Shown: positions 18,601 through 27,400 of the stretch, one piece after another
How the letters are laid out: every line of letters starts with the position of its first letter
How positions within the stretch are numbered: position 1 is the stretch's first letter
From: an uncultured Bacteroidota bacterium
Lineage (GTDB): Bacteria > Bacteroidota > Bacteroidia > Chitinophagales > Chitinophagaceae
Assembly: GCA_903882965.1 (NCBI GenBank)
Contig: CAIRZD010000261.1
Span: 1 to 33,412 of the forward strand
Reading direction: 5' to 3'
DNA length: 33,412 bases
Program-made: the position numbers and the translations under genes
The notes under the pieces: generated by a model
What the model saw: the letters and a program-made list of their open reading frames with translations, nothing else
Database searches by the model: none
What the model was told of the DNA's origin: nothing

Positions 18601-19742
18601 GTTTGTATTTCAACAGTGTCCTTGCCTGAAGGAAGTGTAACATTAATAGTTCTCTTAGGCCCCTGGAAATAATCAAGACCAACCTGTGGAGGGTTTTTAC
18701 CATAGCTGTTTACCGGGAAACCACCACCTTGTCCATCATCATTATTACCATTATACTGTATTCCTAAACCTCTGGAAGTATCACAACCAATATAATCATC
18801 ATAATACCAGCCAAGGTCACAATCATCCCATACGGCTATGTATGTACTGTCCATAGTAAGCGCACCGCGATTGATAACCCGGTAATTACAAAAGGTTGAG
18901 TTATTTAAGAAATCCTGTGTTGCATATCCAAATGCACTGGTCTGTACTTCTACGCCAATAGAAGCCGTAAGCGACATTTGCTTTACATTACCCGCGTCAT
19001 TAAATACCCACCATATCAGCTCATCAGGGATACTCTTTACTCCGTTACTTTCCAAAACCGGGTATTCACCCTTTAATGGCTCATATATACCATTACCATT
19101 AAGATCAGCAAAAGAAGCATAAGTGAAATTCGGATTCAAATAAAGATGGGTTGTACCATCACTACCTATAGCACCATATCCTGGTTTTGGATTTGTATTA
19201 CCTGCGGCCGGCCATGTATTGATCGTGAAATATTCAGCCCCTGCATTTGAAGCACCGATTTTGTAGTTCTGAATAAACTTGTTGATTGTGGATTTCTGTA
19301 CTTTCCACTGATGATCCCATAATACACAGGTATCTGCAGATATTTTACCATTTGTATTTAATGCGCCTGGCCAATAGTCATTCCCCGTCTGGCGGTAAGT
19401 TTGTCCCGCCACCTTTAACTGCCCTTGCTGATCATAACCGCCAATCCAGCAGGATGCCGCAAACTGTGAGCTTTTACCTGAACCTATAGGAATCTCATAT
19501 GCTGCCACCCCTTCACCTATATTCCACCACATATCGCCACCCGTCATCAAAAGGGCGCGTACATTGTTAATGTCCATGTCAATTCCCGATATAGCTCCTG
19601 GCTGGCAGCCGCTGGCTGTAGCTTTTAATGCTGCCCTATGCTGGGACGTAACTATATTCTCACGCGCAAATACATGCCCCATTATACCACCAAAACATAT
19701 GACAATGGCTATAGCAATCCGTATACTTCTTCTCGTTTTCAT
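15648..19742 (-). CDS. Large secreted protein with C-terminal T9SS-sorting-like/FlgD-Ig-like domain
   Basis: 1364 aa, N-terminal signal sequence; RRFIFSAGPFKLLPGAINDITFGCIWAP; C-terminus EIYAVPNPYYGYSGYEQNRFDTKVRIINLPAQVNISIYTLDGSLIRTL...WDIRNSAGLPIASGMYLIDVKAYGIGETVIKWFGATRPIDVTTY. Confidence 0.82.
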   Translation of the reverse strand: MKTRRSIRIAIAIVICFGGIMGHVFARENIVTSQHRAALKATASGCQPGAISGIDMDINNVRALLMTGGDMWWNIGEGVAAYEIPIGSGKSSQFAASCWIGGYDQQGQLKVAGQTYRQTGNDYWPGALNTNGKISADTCVLWDHQWKVQKSTINKFIQNYKIGASNAGAEYFTINTWPAAGNTNPKPGYGAIGSDGTTHLYLNPNFTYASFADLNGNGIYEPLKGEYPVLESNGVKSIPDELIWWVFNDAGNVKQMSLTASIGVEVQTSAFGYATQDFLNNSTFCNYRVINRGALTMDSTYIAVWDDCDLGWYYDDYIGCDTSRGLGIQYNGNNDDGQGGGFPVNSYGKNPPQVGLDYFQGPKRTINVTLPSGKDTVEIQTLKMTNFTYFNNDASIIGNPSNGIQMYGYMTGTIIDGEHFSDDFQGPGVPSKGYGSGPDVNFVFWGDPGVKSEWSECSCNNNPGDRRFIFSAGPFKLLPGAINDITFGCIWAPQPVGGCPVTNFAEIESIDDGAQALFDSHFKTVEGPQAPRMVCRELDGKLIFYLVNDYGSNNYGENYGNAKGTYGDSLQYHQPVTKAAGKADSLYQFEGYEVFQLANSSVTPGSIFNQTTGEVDPTQASLVFQCDIHNGVSQIVNYVQDLSVSDTTEVPQIKVVGKDSGIVHSFQITQDAFATTVNSSLINYHTYYYVAIAYAYNNFAQFNPLSPTNTQDAPYLPSSHGAGGIAIPIVSAMPNPANGAMGTVINSEYGSGVIITRMEGMGNGGNLVQLTDSSETTAVYNNQVNNAVYQDNAGPIDVKVVDPTLVPSYNWVLQIDSASTDTMGIVNTGTWRLTALSANNTVEDVIYSEQSIGSMNEQILEKYGLSISIGQVLKPGYDQVNGNGYITSDITFTNPSQPWLAGVPDQSDSSFANWLRSGANKSFTHVAPCNFNDDGLDVNSFYENMFANFTPTKSTWGPYALAAGYYNGGGSPNSGGATSATGAAVCGFEVAALGRYYSRVIDSILVNFHNISDVDLVFTSDITKWTRCAVIEQQEDSMLAQGKASKFFLRRHAGWNMDIDASGNPVYSESASDNGMSWFPGYAVDQLTGQRLNIVFGEDSYLGSDNGNDMLWNPSSNVVSPYSGSIIYGGKHVVYILGSQYDSDKAFVSNINKVNINTINANSISDSSMIKAYQPVEWVGIPTLNPTQSLLPLSEHLIPTLTRLRFRVTRPYAPYQAVNTSAVGAVSVSTLTPTNPYYTFTTSNLAPTPLNDNTNKNALLNEIYAVPNPYYGYSGYEQNRFDTKVRIINLPAQVNISIYTLDGSLIRTLTKNDATTSYIDWDIRNSAGLPIASGMYLIDVKAYGIGETVIKWFGATRPIDVTTY

Positions 19743-19771
19743 AACCTATTAAAGTTATCCTGTTAAATTTA

Positions 19772-22700
19772 TTAAAAATTAAATTGAAGCGCAAAATTTA
19801 GTGTCCGTGCGAAATTTATATTCCCTGGGTTGTTTATGTATATACTATACAAAGTAGCATAAGATGTAGGGTTCACCTGCTGCGGAACGTATTGTTGTCC
19901 ATAAGAAGATGCAAGATACCCGTTATCATTAGGCTTGCCGGTATAACCATACACAGAAAGTACATCACGTGTATTCAAAAGGTTGTTTACACTGATCACA
20001 GCTTTAATAAACATTGGCTTCTTGGTTTTTATACCTGCTGGTGCATTCTTACGCCTGTTACCAAATGCAAGAGCAAAATCTTTGTCCACTTTAAGGTCTA
20101 CCCCAAAGTGCCATGGAAGCCTTGATCCATTAACTCCGCCTATAACTGTATTACCTAAAGGATCACTATATGCAGTATATGGCTCTCCGCTCCTTAATTT
20201 CGGGATCAGGTGGATACCTGCATTTTGCAATACTTTCAAACCACCTACTAATGGACCTTCACCATCGTTATAACGGTAATCTATAGTCGCAACGATAGTA
20301 TGGCGGGAATCATAATTCAATGGTGTAATATAACGGAGGTTAGGCACCCCTGCTTCAATAAAGCTTCCTAATAAGCCTTTACCAGCGCCGGGAGTAGATC
20401 CGGTACCTTCAGCAAACTGCAGCGTGTATGATAAGGTCATGCTCAAATGGTTTGTGGCACGCATATCATAAAAGATAGAAGTTCCTTTTGTGCTGGAAAA
20501 ATCACGGTTACCATAAGTATAATAAGTAGTAGGCCATGCGTATAAATAATCTACAAGCGCTATCTGGTTCTTACGCTCTTTATAAAACACATTAAGTATG
20601 AGGGCAGAATGCTCGCTGATCTTCTGCTGGAAACCTACTTCATAATCATACGTTTGCTCTGGTTTCAAATTAGGATTTCCTATTGCATTCTGTGCATTCT
20701 GTGCAAGCGTATAATAATTGTAAGCAGTTGCCAAACCAAGTGTCGAAGGTAACGGCCTTTGTGAATAAATATCATAATGCGCAAAAAAGTCAGCTACATC
20801 TGATATAGGGAAACTGAATTGTAAACGCGGCATGATAGCTACAGAAGGTGTATAAGAAGTAAACGAAAGATTAGGGTTAAAATTTGTGTCAGTGATCGTA
20901 ATACTCTTATATGCATTTTGAAGAAGAGGCCGGGGAGTAAGGCCATTTGAATATTTTGTAAGTATAGATGGGTCTTCAATGTAATTACCATTAGGGTCAT
21001 ACCAGTTTGCCCCATTGCGATAACCGATAACTGTAGGTGTTGCTGTATTATTGTCCGCCACATATACTATGTAATTACTACCAATGTTGCTGGGGGCATT
21101 ACCATTTGCAGTATTCGGGTTAATCGCTTTATTAGTTGTTAAAGAACTATTTTGGCCTACAGTTGTTTCAGGATATAATGAATATGGGTCTATTAATACC
21201 TGTGTATTTGCAGAATATCTTTCTACACGTACCCCAATATTAAAATGCATATCCTTATAGGTGAATTTATCCATAAGATAGCCGGCAATATCATTTGGCG
21301 TAAAAGCGCCTATCGGGCGTGTGTAGTTACCATTTGCATCTTTCTGTGTCCAGAAATCATTAAAGTTAACAGCTCCGGCCTGGGCACCGCCAGTGTATGA
21401 ATATCCAAAATAATTCACAAACGGGTTACCGCTATTTAGCAGTTCGTCAGCAGAGAACAAATTCAAATTATAGGTCGACGGGCCATATTGGTCAATGTTG
21501 ATATCCTGATCAGGTCCTAAACCCAGTTCTTTTCTGAGGTTCTGGTCAAATGTAGTACCCTTATTATCTGTACCTCCTGACCCTATGTTTTTGTAATTGT
21601 ATATTATCGTATCTGTAGGGCCGGGCAAAATATTTTTCACGTTGCCGGATGGGTCATAGTATTTCCCTTGATTATAGCTGTATTGCACACCTTTGATTAC
21701 AAAAATAGGATGTTGTTTATCCAATACGAGGTTAGTATTATCAATGCTGCTAACCAGCTGCCTCATTAATTGCCATAAGGAATTTGTAGCACCTAAATTT
21801 GCATAAACGGCATATGATCTTTCTATGCGCTGTTGATAATATAACCCAAAGCCAATAGCATGCTTGGTTTTACCTATTTGCAAGTCAAACGATGCATCAA
21901 CGGAAAGTGCATACTGAGTAGAATTAAAAGTAGAATAATAATTCTGTGTAGTACCTGGGCTTGCAAAAAGACCAACTCCGTTATAGCTGTAAGTAGATTG
22001 AGGCTCATCACCGTTTACAAGCGCATAATTCGATTGTATTTGCTGCATTGATAATGGCAACACACCGGATAATGAATTATAATATTCTTTAGTGTAATTA
22101 ACTAAATTAGGATTCAAATTATCCGGAGCAAATGATATCCCGGTTGGTTTGCTCACTGTTAATATTGTTCCAGTATGTCCGCTTGTAGAGTCAAAACCGG
22201 CTGCATATTGTTGTTGCTTGGTTTCAGTAAATTTACCTACATACGCATAATCAAAAATATTCTTTTTGAAAGTCGGATCTTCGATAGTTTGCGAAAGTTT
22301 TTGGTAATCTGCCTGTATTGCATAATAAGCATTTGAGATAAGCCCACGGTTTGATGAAGTATCACCTAGCTTACCAAATTTTTGTGTAAACCGGATATAA
22401 CCACGGCCGGATACGTTATTATCGATCGGCGTATTAGCTGATGCAAATAATACGTTGGTATGGTTACCGGCATAGTTTGGGTTAAAACCTGACAAGTCTT
22501 GTCTTGTATAGTCGAAATTACCACCTGCCGAAATGTGCATATTATCAGTCACCTGGTAATCAAGCTTACCGCCCAAACGGGCTTCTTTAGATACGTTACT
22601 GGGTACTACTCTTACCTGGTTTAAACCACTCTGGGTAATATAATCAGACGAATACGCATATTGTTTGTTCCCGCTGTTATTTGATGATACATATAAAGGG

Positions 22701-23641
22701 TTTGCGAGCAATTTCTTTAAGGTATCCGCTTTCACAACGTACTGCTTATCATAAGTAGGATATTTATCATTGTCATCATATAGATCACCGCTTAAAGAAA
22801 AACCAAGTACCGGTTTTTTATGAACACTGTCTCCTGGTATTCTCTTCTTAAAAATGGGGCCTGCTATTGAAAAGTTAAACTGGTTATTGTTATACCCATC
22901 AATAGAGTGATCCAAACTAACCTCACCGGTAAGTTTAGGAGCAGAGCCTCTTGTCGTTATACTTACCACACCACCTGATACATCACCATAGTTAGCAGGG
23001 ATACCCGAAGCAATTACATCTATCTGCTCTACAGAGCCTTGAGACATGCTGATACCTGTATTTGTTAATGCATCATTTGAACTTTGCACCACCACTCCAT
23101 CAATAACATATGTTGTTCCTGTTGAACGTCCACCGCCAATATTAACATTTCCTCCACGCTGGCTTTGATATACACCCGGAGCATTAGCAACGATGTCGGC
23201 AAGATCCGTTGTAGGTACAGCTTCGATCTCCGCTTTGTTCATGATATGCCTGTCCGGCACATCCTGGTCAACAAGCGGCTTTTTATATGATGTTACTACA
23301 ACCTGGGGCAACTCCTTGCCTTTTGGTTTTGCCATAGTAAAATTCTGGGTTGTTCTATTGCCGGATGATACGATCACCTGGGTGATCATAATTGAATCAT
23401 AACCAGCGTATAATACAAGAACATTGTAATAGCCGGCATCCAGTGGTTTTACAACGTAATTACCATCCAGGTCAGTAGCGGCACCCCCTTTTAGGATACC
23501 ACCGGAATATACCTGGACTATAGCACTTGGCAGGGGCTCTTTCTTATCATCCAACACCCTTCCGCCAATTTCCTGGCCAAAAACCGAGCTCGACAGCCCT
23601 ATAAATACAAATAATAGCAGAGAACGTAAGGTACGTATCAT
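19772..23641 (-). CDS. TonB-dependent receptor with N-terminal carboxypeptidase-regulatory-like domain
   Basis: QEIGGRVLDDKKEPLPSAIVQVYSGGILKGGAATDLDGNYVVKPLDAGYYNVLVLYAGY; plug IVANAPGVYQSQRGG...TYVIDGVVV...VEQIDVIASGIPANYGDVSGGVVSITTRG; C-terminal LNFALQFNF. Preferred start MIRTLRSLLLFVF at 23641. Confidence 0.92.
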   Translation of the reverse strand: MIRTLRSLLLFVFIGLSSSVFGQEIGGRVLDDKKEPLPSAIVQVYSGGILKGGAATDLDGNYVVKPLDAGYYNVLVLYAGYDSIMITQVIVSSGNRTTQNFTMAKPKGKELPQVVVTSYKKPLVDQDVPDRHIMNKAEIEAVPTTDLADIVANAPGVYQSQRGGNVNIGGGRSTGTTYVIDGVVVQSSNDALTNTGISMSQGSVEQIDVIASGIPANYGDVSGGVVSITTRGSAPKLTGEVSLDHSIDGYNNNQFNFSIAGPIFKKRIPGDSVHKKPVLGFSLSGDLYDDNDKYPTYDKQYVVKADTLKKLLANPLYVSSNNSGNKQYAYSSDYITQSGLNQVRVVPSNVSKEARLGGKLDYQVTDNMHISAGGNFDYTRQDLSGFNPNYAGNHTNVLFASANTPIDNNVSGRGYIRFTQKFGKLGDTSSNRGLISNAYYAIQADYQKLSQTIEDPTFKKNIFDYAYVGKFTETKQQQYAAGFDSTSGHTGTILTVSKPTGISFAPDNLNPNLVNYTKEYYNSLSGVLPLSMQQIQSNYALVNGDEPQSTYSYNGVGLFASPGTTQNYYSTFNSTQYALSVDASFDLQIGKTKHAIGFGLYYQQRIERSYAVYANLGATNSLWQLMRQLVSSIDNTNLVLDKQHPIFVIKGVQYSYNQGKYYDPSGNVKNILPGPTDTIIYNYKNIGSGGTDNKGTTFDQNLRKELGLGPDQDINIDQYGPSTYNLNLFSADELLNSGNPFVNYFGYSYTGGAQAGAVNFNDFWTQKDANGNYTRPIGAFTPNDIAGYLMDKFTYKDMHFNIGVRVERYSANTQVLIDPYSLYPETTVGQNSSLTTNKAINPNTANGNAPSNIGSNYIVYVADNNTATPTVIGYRNGANWYDPNGNYIEDPSILTKYSNGLTPRPLLQNAYKSITITDTNFNPNLSFTSYTPSVAIMPRLQFSFPISDVADFFAHYDIYSQRPLPSTLGLATAYNYYTLAQNAQNAIGNPNLKPEQTYDYEVGFQQKISEHSALILNVFYKERKNQIALVDYLYAWPTTYYTYGNRDFSSTKGTSIFYDMRATNHLSMTLSYTLQFAEGTGSTPGAGKGLLGSFIEAGVPNLRYITPLNYDSRHTIVATIDYRYNDGEGPLVGGLKVLQNAGIHLIPKLRSGEPYTAYSDPLGNTVIGGVNGSRLPWHFGVDLKVDKDFALAFGNRRKNAPAGIKTKKPMFIKAVISVNNLLNTRDVLSVYGYTGKPNDNGYLASSYGQQYVPQQVNPTSYATLYSIYINNPGNINFARTLNFALQFNF

Positions 23642-23944
23642 ATACTGTGTTAATAAATTATTAGCAAATGAGGCGTAAAGATAAAAAAATCTGTTAAAAA
23701 TCCACACTTAACAAATTAATTTTCCCAAATACCTTATATAATTTTCAAATAGATGTAAGTCAATTCTCCAATTAGTTATAAGTACCTCATACCTTATAGA
23801 CGTATATCCGGGTGGGAATCTTGGGTAGAAACAAAAAAAAATGTTAAAGCAATTATTTTATCAATTAAAAAATTGACAATGTACCTGAAGAACTGAAAAA
23901 GAAGATAGATTTTTTATACGCATGTCCAAATGATCAAAACAAAA

Positions 23945-24880
23945 TCACGGCAACGCTTTTATTTTTTCCAATAAAACCCGGCTCATTTTATATAGCGCTT
24001 CAAATGTATATCCCGCAATATGCGGTGTTACAACAACATTTGGCAATGATGTTAATTGTGCTGCAATTACTACATCCATACCACTTAAAGGCTCCTGTTC
24101 AAATACATCAAGACAGGCACCGGCTACTTTCCCGGCTGATAGCCCATGCAACAGTGCTGTAGTGTCTACTACAGTACCCCTCGATGTGTTTATTAAAATA
24201 AATGGCTTGCGCATTTGCGCTATAAACTGCTCATTGAAATAATGTTTTGTATCCGCCTGCAATGGCACATGAAAACTCACAATATCCGCTTCTTCAAATA
24301 TTTGCTCCAGGCTTTTACACGCCACAATATGCGCGGGTATGCCTTCGCAATTGTATTTATCATAAGCAAGTATGCGGGTATCAAACCCCTGTAATTTCTT
24401 AGCAAATGCCCTGCCCGTATGCCCGCAACCAATGATACCAACTGTCCTACCTTCTAATTCAATACCCCTGTTCTCCTCTCTGCGCCACACACCTTGTTCC
24501 ATTTCCCTGCCACTCCATACAATACGACGTATCAAAGCCAGCAGCATGCCCAACGCATGTTCACCTACAGCATTACAATTACCTTCAGGACTTCCAAAAC
24601 ACGTTATACCCTTAATAGCTGCATATTCCAGGTCTATCACCTCCATCCCGGAGCCCATACGTCCGATCCACTTTAGTTCCCGTGCTGTATCTATTAGGTC
24701 TTTATCGAGTTGCAACCTTGTTGATGTAACCACACCAACACAATCTTTTATCAATTCGTATGCAATGGCCTGTGAAATATTTTCATGCACAATACACTCA
24801 TATCCAAACGCAGCGAGGCCCTCTGTTAGTACAGCATCAACTGGCGCAGCTATTAAGACTTTCTTGGAGTGCATATTCAA
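23945..24880 (-). CDS. D-isomer specific 2-hydroxyacid dehydrogenase (phosphoglycerate dehydrogenase-like)
   Basis: 311 aa; GRTVGIIGCGHTGRAFAKKL, ILINTSRGTVVDTTALLHGL, CLDVFEQEP, VVVTPHIAGYTFEA. Confidence 0.9.
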   Translation of the reverse strand: MNMHSKKVLIAAPVDAVLTEGLAAFGYECIVHENISQAIAYELIKDCVGVVTSTRLQLDKDLIDTARELKWIGRMGSGMEVIDLEYAAIKGITCFGSPEGNCNAVGEHALGMLLALIRRIVWSGREMEQGVWRREENRGIELEGRTVGIIGCGHTGRAFAKKLQGFDTRILAYDKYNCEGIPAHIVACKSLEQIFEEADIVSFHVPLQADTKHYFNEQFIAQMRKPFILINTSRGTVVDTTALLHGLSAGKVAGACLDVFEQEPLSGMDVVIAAQLTSLPNVVVTPHIAGYTFEALYKMSRVLLEKIKALP

Positions 24881-24934
24881 AAAGTATCAGCATTTAATAA
24901 AACAAATTTAGTAAAGAACCTTCTCGGCTTTTTT

Positions 24935-25750
24935 TTAAGATTTAAGTGCACCGTATTCTTTATACAAGTATACAAAATCCGTTACCGCCAGTTGCTCTGC
25001 CCTTTTATCCATCAGTTTATCTGTAAGTGCCTCAGCAGGCAGGATACTTTTAAGAGCATTCCTCAATGTTTTGCGTCTTTGATTAAAGGCAGCCTTCACT
25101 AGTATTATAAACCTTCTTTTATCATTTATGTCATGCGGGTTGTGCAAATTTGTAAACCTCAAAACACCGCTTTTCACTTTTGGCGGAGGAGTAAAACAAT
25201 TTTCATGCACATCAAAAAGGTATTCAACTTTAAAAAAGGCCTGCATAAGCACACTTAAAATCCCGTACACCTTAGACCCGGGGCCCGACGCCACCCTCAG
25301 CGCCACCTCTTTCTGAAACATTCCTATTACTTCCAGAACTTGCGGCTCCCACTCAAGCACTTTAAACAGTATAGGAGAGGATATATTGTAAGGGAAATTG
25401 CCAATTACCGTAAATTTCTGGTCAAACGGTGCATCTGCCTGCAAAATATCCTGCATTATTATTTTACCCGCTAGCTCCGGATAGGTCCTGTCAAGATATG
25501 CTACTTTTTCCTGGTCTATTTCTATGGCTTTATAATCTATATCCTTCCATTGCATAAAGTATTTGGTAAGTGCTCCGCCGCCCGGACCAACCTCCAATAG
25601 CCGCATTCCCGGCACATGCACCAATTGGTCCACGATCTTCTTGCACATATTTTCATCATGCAGAAAATGTTGGCCAAGGCTCTTTTTAAGCTGCCCGTAT
25701 GAATCCTTTGAAATTACGTTCCGCCCTTGCGGCACTGAATTATAAGCCAT
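24935..25750 (-). CDS. rsmA: 16S rRNA (adenine(1518)-N6/adenine(1519)-N6)-dimethyltransferase
   Basis: 271 aa; KKSLGQHFLHDENMCKKIV, LLEVGPGGGALTKYF, VIGNFPYNISSPILFKVLEW, FTPPPKVKSGVLRF. Confidence 0.95.
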   Translation of the reverse strand: MAYNSVPQGRNVISKDSYGQLKKSLGQHFLHDENMCKKIVDQLVHVPGMRLLEVGPGGGALTKYFMQWKDIDYKAIEIDQEKVAYLDRTYPELAGKIIMQDILQADAPFDQKFTVIGNFPYNISSPILFKVLEWEPQVLEVIGMFQKEVALRVASGPGSKVYGILSVLMQAFFKVEYLFDVHENCFTPPPKVKSGVLRFTNLHNPHDINDKRRFIILVKAAFNQRRKTLRNALKSILPAEALTDKLMDKRAEQLAVTDFVYLYKEYGALKS

Positions 25751-25888
25751 AAGTTATCTGCACAAAGGTATTAGTAATGAGATCATAAAATGTGTCTTTA
25801 GATATATTTTAACCTACCCATATATTACATTACACACTTTTTAGCTTTGACTTTTGACTTAACATTAGTTTACCTTCGCCCATTAAAT

Positions 25889-25896
25889 TATTTTTG
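25889..25896 (+). promoter_or_regulatory. Candidate -7 promoter element (TATTTTTG) for the aminopeptidase gene
   Basis: Exact TAnnTTTG match ending 4 nt before the ATG at 25901. Confidence 0.4.
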
Positions 25897-25900
25897 CAGC

Positions 25901-27337
25901 ATGGAATTCAAAATACAGATCAAACAAACGAAACAAGACCATATCTATATTGTAGACGATGAAAAAAAGTTAAGCTCGCTGGCAGTACTCACTAAAGAGG
26001 AATTAGCCTTCATTAAAACATCCTTTGCTGTGGAGCAAACGATCGTTTCCATCAATAAACTCAGTTATTTTATTTTCATCTACCTTTTCAAAAATAAAAA
26101 AACTGATGCCCAAACACATGATGCCTGCCGTAAAGCTGGCGCTGAATTGTCTGGGATATGCAACAAGTATAAGTTAACCGAAATAACTATTGCTAACCTA
26201 TCTGCTAACACACATGCGGCAGTATTAGTGGCTGAAGGAATGGCATTGGCCAATTACCAGTTCCTTAAATACCGCACAGAGGCCAAAAAGATCACCAACA
26301 CCCTTAAGCTTATCTACTTTACCAAAACATCCGCAACAGTAAAGGAAGTAGCGCAATTAAACATCGTTATAGACGCCATATACCGCGCACGTACTCTTGT
26401 AAACGAACCACTCAATTATTTATCTGCCGAACAACTCTCCAAAGAAATAGTATTGCTTGGCAAAGATGCCGGCTTCAAAGTAACCGTATTTAATAAAGCC
26501 CGGATACAAAAAGAAAAAATGGGTGGCCTTTTAGCTGTCAATCTTGGCAGCATACAGCCCCCAACTTTTTCCATAATGGAATATCTGCCCAAAAAGGCAC
26601 TCAATAAAAAACCAATAGTACTTGTAGGCAAAGGCGTAGTATATGATACCGGTGGGTTATCTCTTAAACCCACAGCTAATTCAATGGATCGCATGAAAAG
26701 CGATATGAGTGGCGCGGCCCTTGTTAGTTGCGCCATGTACGCAATTGCTAAATTACAGTTACCCTTGCATATAATTGCACTCGTACCAGCCACCGACAAC
26801 CGGCCGGGCCAGGAAGCATATGTGCCGGGCGATGTAATAACTATGCTCAGTGGTAAAACTGTTGAGGTGCTCAACACAGACGCCGAAGGCCGCATGTTGC
26901 TTGCCGATGCATTGCAGTGGGCTAAACGCTACAAACCCGAACTCGTAATGGATTTTGCTACACTCACAGGCGCTGCATCAGCAGCAGTCGGCGAGGACGG
27001 TATCGTATGCATGGGCACTGCAGACGACCAGGTAAAAAAAGCCTTCCGCGAAAGCGGCTTCCGCCAATATGAACGGCTCGTTGAATATCCCTTGTGGGAT
27101 GAATATGGAGATCAGATAAAATCAGACATTGCTGATATTAAAAACGTTGGCGGACCTTCAGGAGGAGCAATCACAGCAGGCAAATTCCTCGAACATTTTA
27201 TAGATTACCCATGGATGCATTTTGATATTGCAGGCGTATCTTTTGCTACTGCTAAAAAGGGTTATATCCCTGTAGGGGGCACAGCCTATGGCATGCGTAT
27301 GCTGCTCGATTTCCTGATGCACTATGGCAAAGCATAA
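25901..27337 (+). CDS. Leucyl aminopeptidase (M17 family)
   Basis: VLVGKGVVYDTGGLSLKPTANSMDRMKSDMSGAALV, NTDAEGRMLLADAL, DFATLTGAASAAVG. The ORF-track start 25847 is upstream of the putative promoter; Met at 25901 (MEFKIQIKQT) is preferred. Confidence 0.92.
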   Translation: MEFKIQIKQTKQDHIYIVDDEKKLSSLAVLTKEELAFIKTSFAVEQTIVSINKLSYFIFIYLFKNKKTDAQTHDACRKAGAELSGICNKYKLTEITIANLSANTHAAVLVAEGMALANYQFLKYRTEAKKITNTLKLIYFTKTSATVKEVAQLNIVIDAIYRARTLVNEPLNYLSAEQLSKEIVLLGKDAGFKVTVFNKARIQKEKMGGLLAVNLGSIQPPTFSIMEYLPKKALNKKPIVLVGKGVVYDTGGLSLKPTANSMDRMKSDMSGAALVSCAMYAIAKLQLPLHIIALVPATDNRPGQEAYVPGDVITMLSGKTVEVLNTDAEGRMLLADALQWAKRYKPELVMDFATLTGAASAAVGEDGIVCMGTADDQVKKAFRESGFRQYERLVEYPLWDEYGDQIKSDIADIKNVGGPSGGAITAGKFLEHFIDYPWMHFDIAGVSFATAKKGYIPVGGTAYGMRMLLDFLMHYGKA

Positions 27338-27400
27338 TGATTTTGACCTTTTGAATTTGAAAAACACTTTTAGGTTTTGATTTTTAACTTATAACTTAAT

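Noticed and set aside
14511-23641. SusC/SusD polysaccharide utilisation locus
   Set aside because: No SusD-like lipoprotein and no glycoside hydrolases next to the TonB receptor; the receptor is paired with a PorV-family gene instead.
24372-24911. 179-aa plus-strand ORF antisense to the dehydrogenase
   Set aside because: Overlaps a clear NAD-dependent dehydrogenase with intact motifs; Ser/Pro/Ile-rich shadow ORF.
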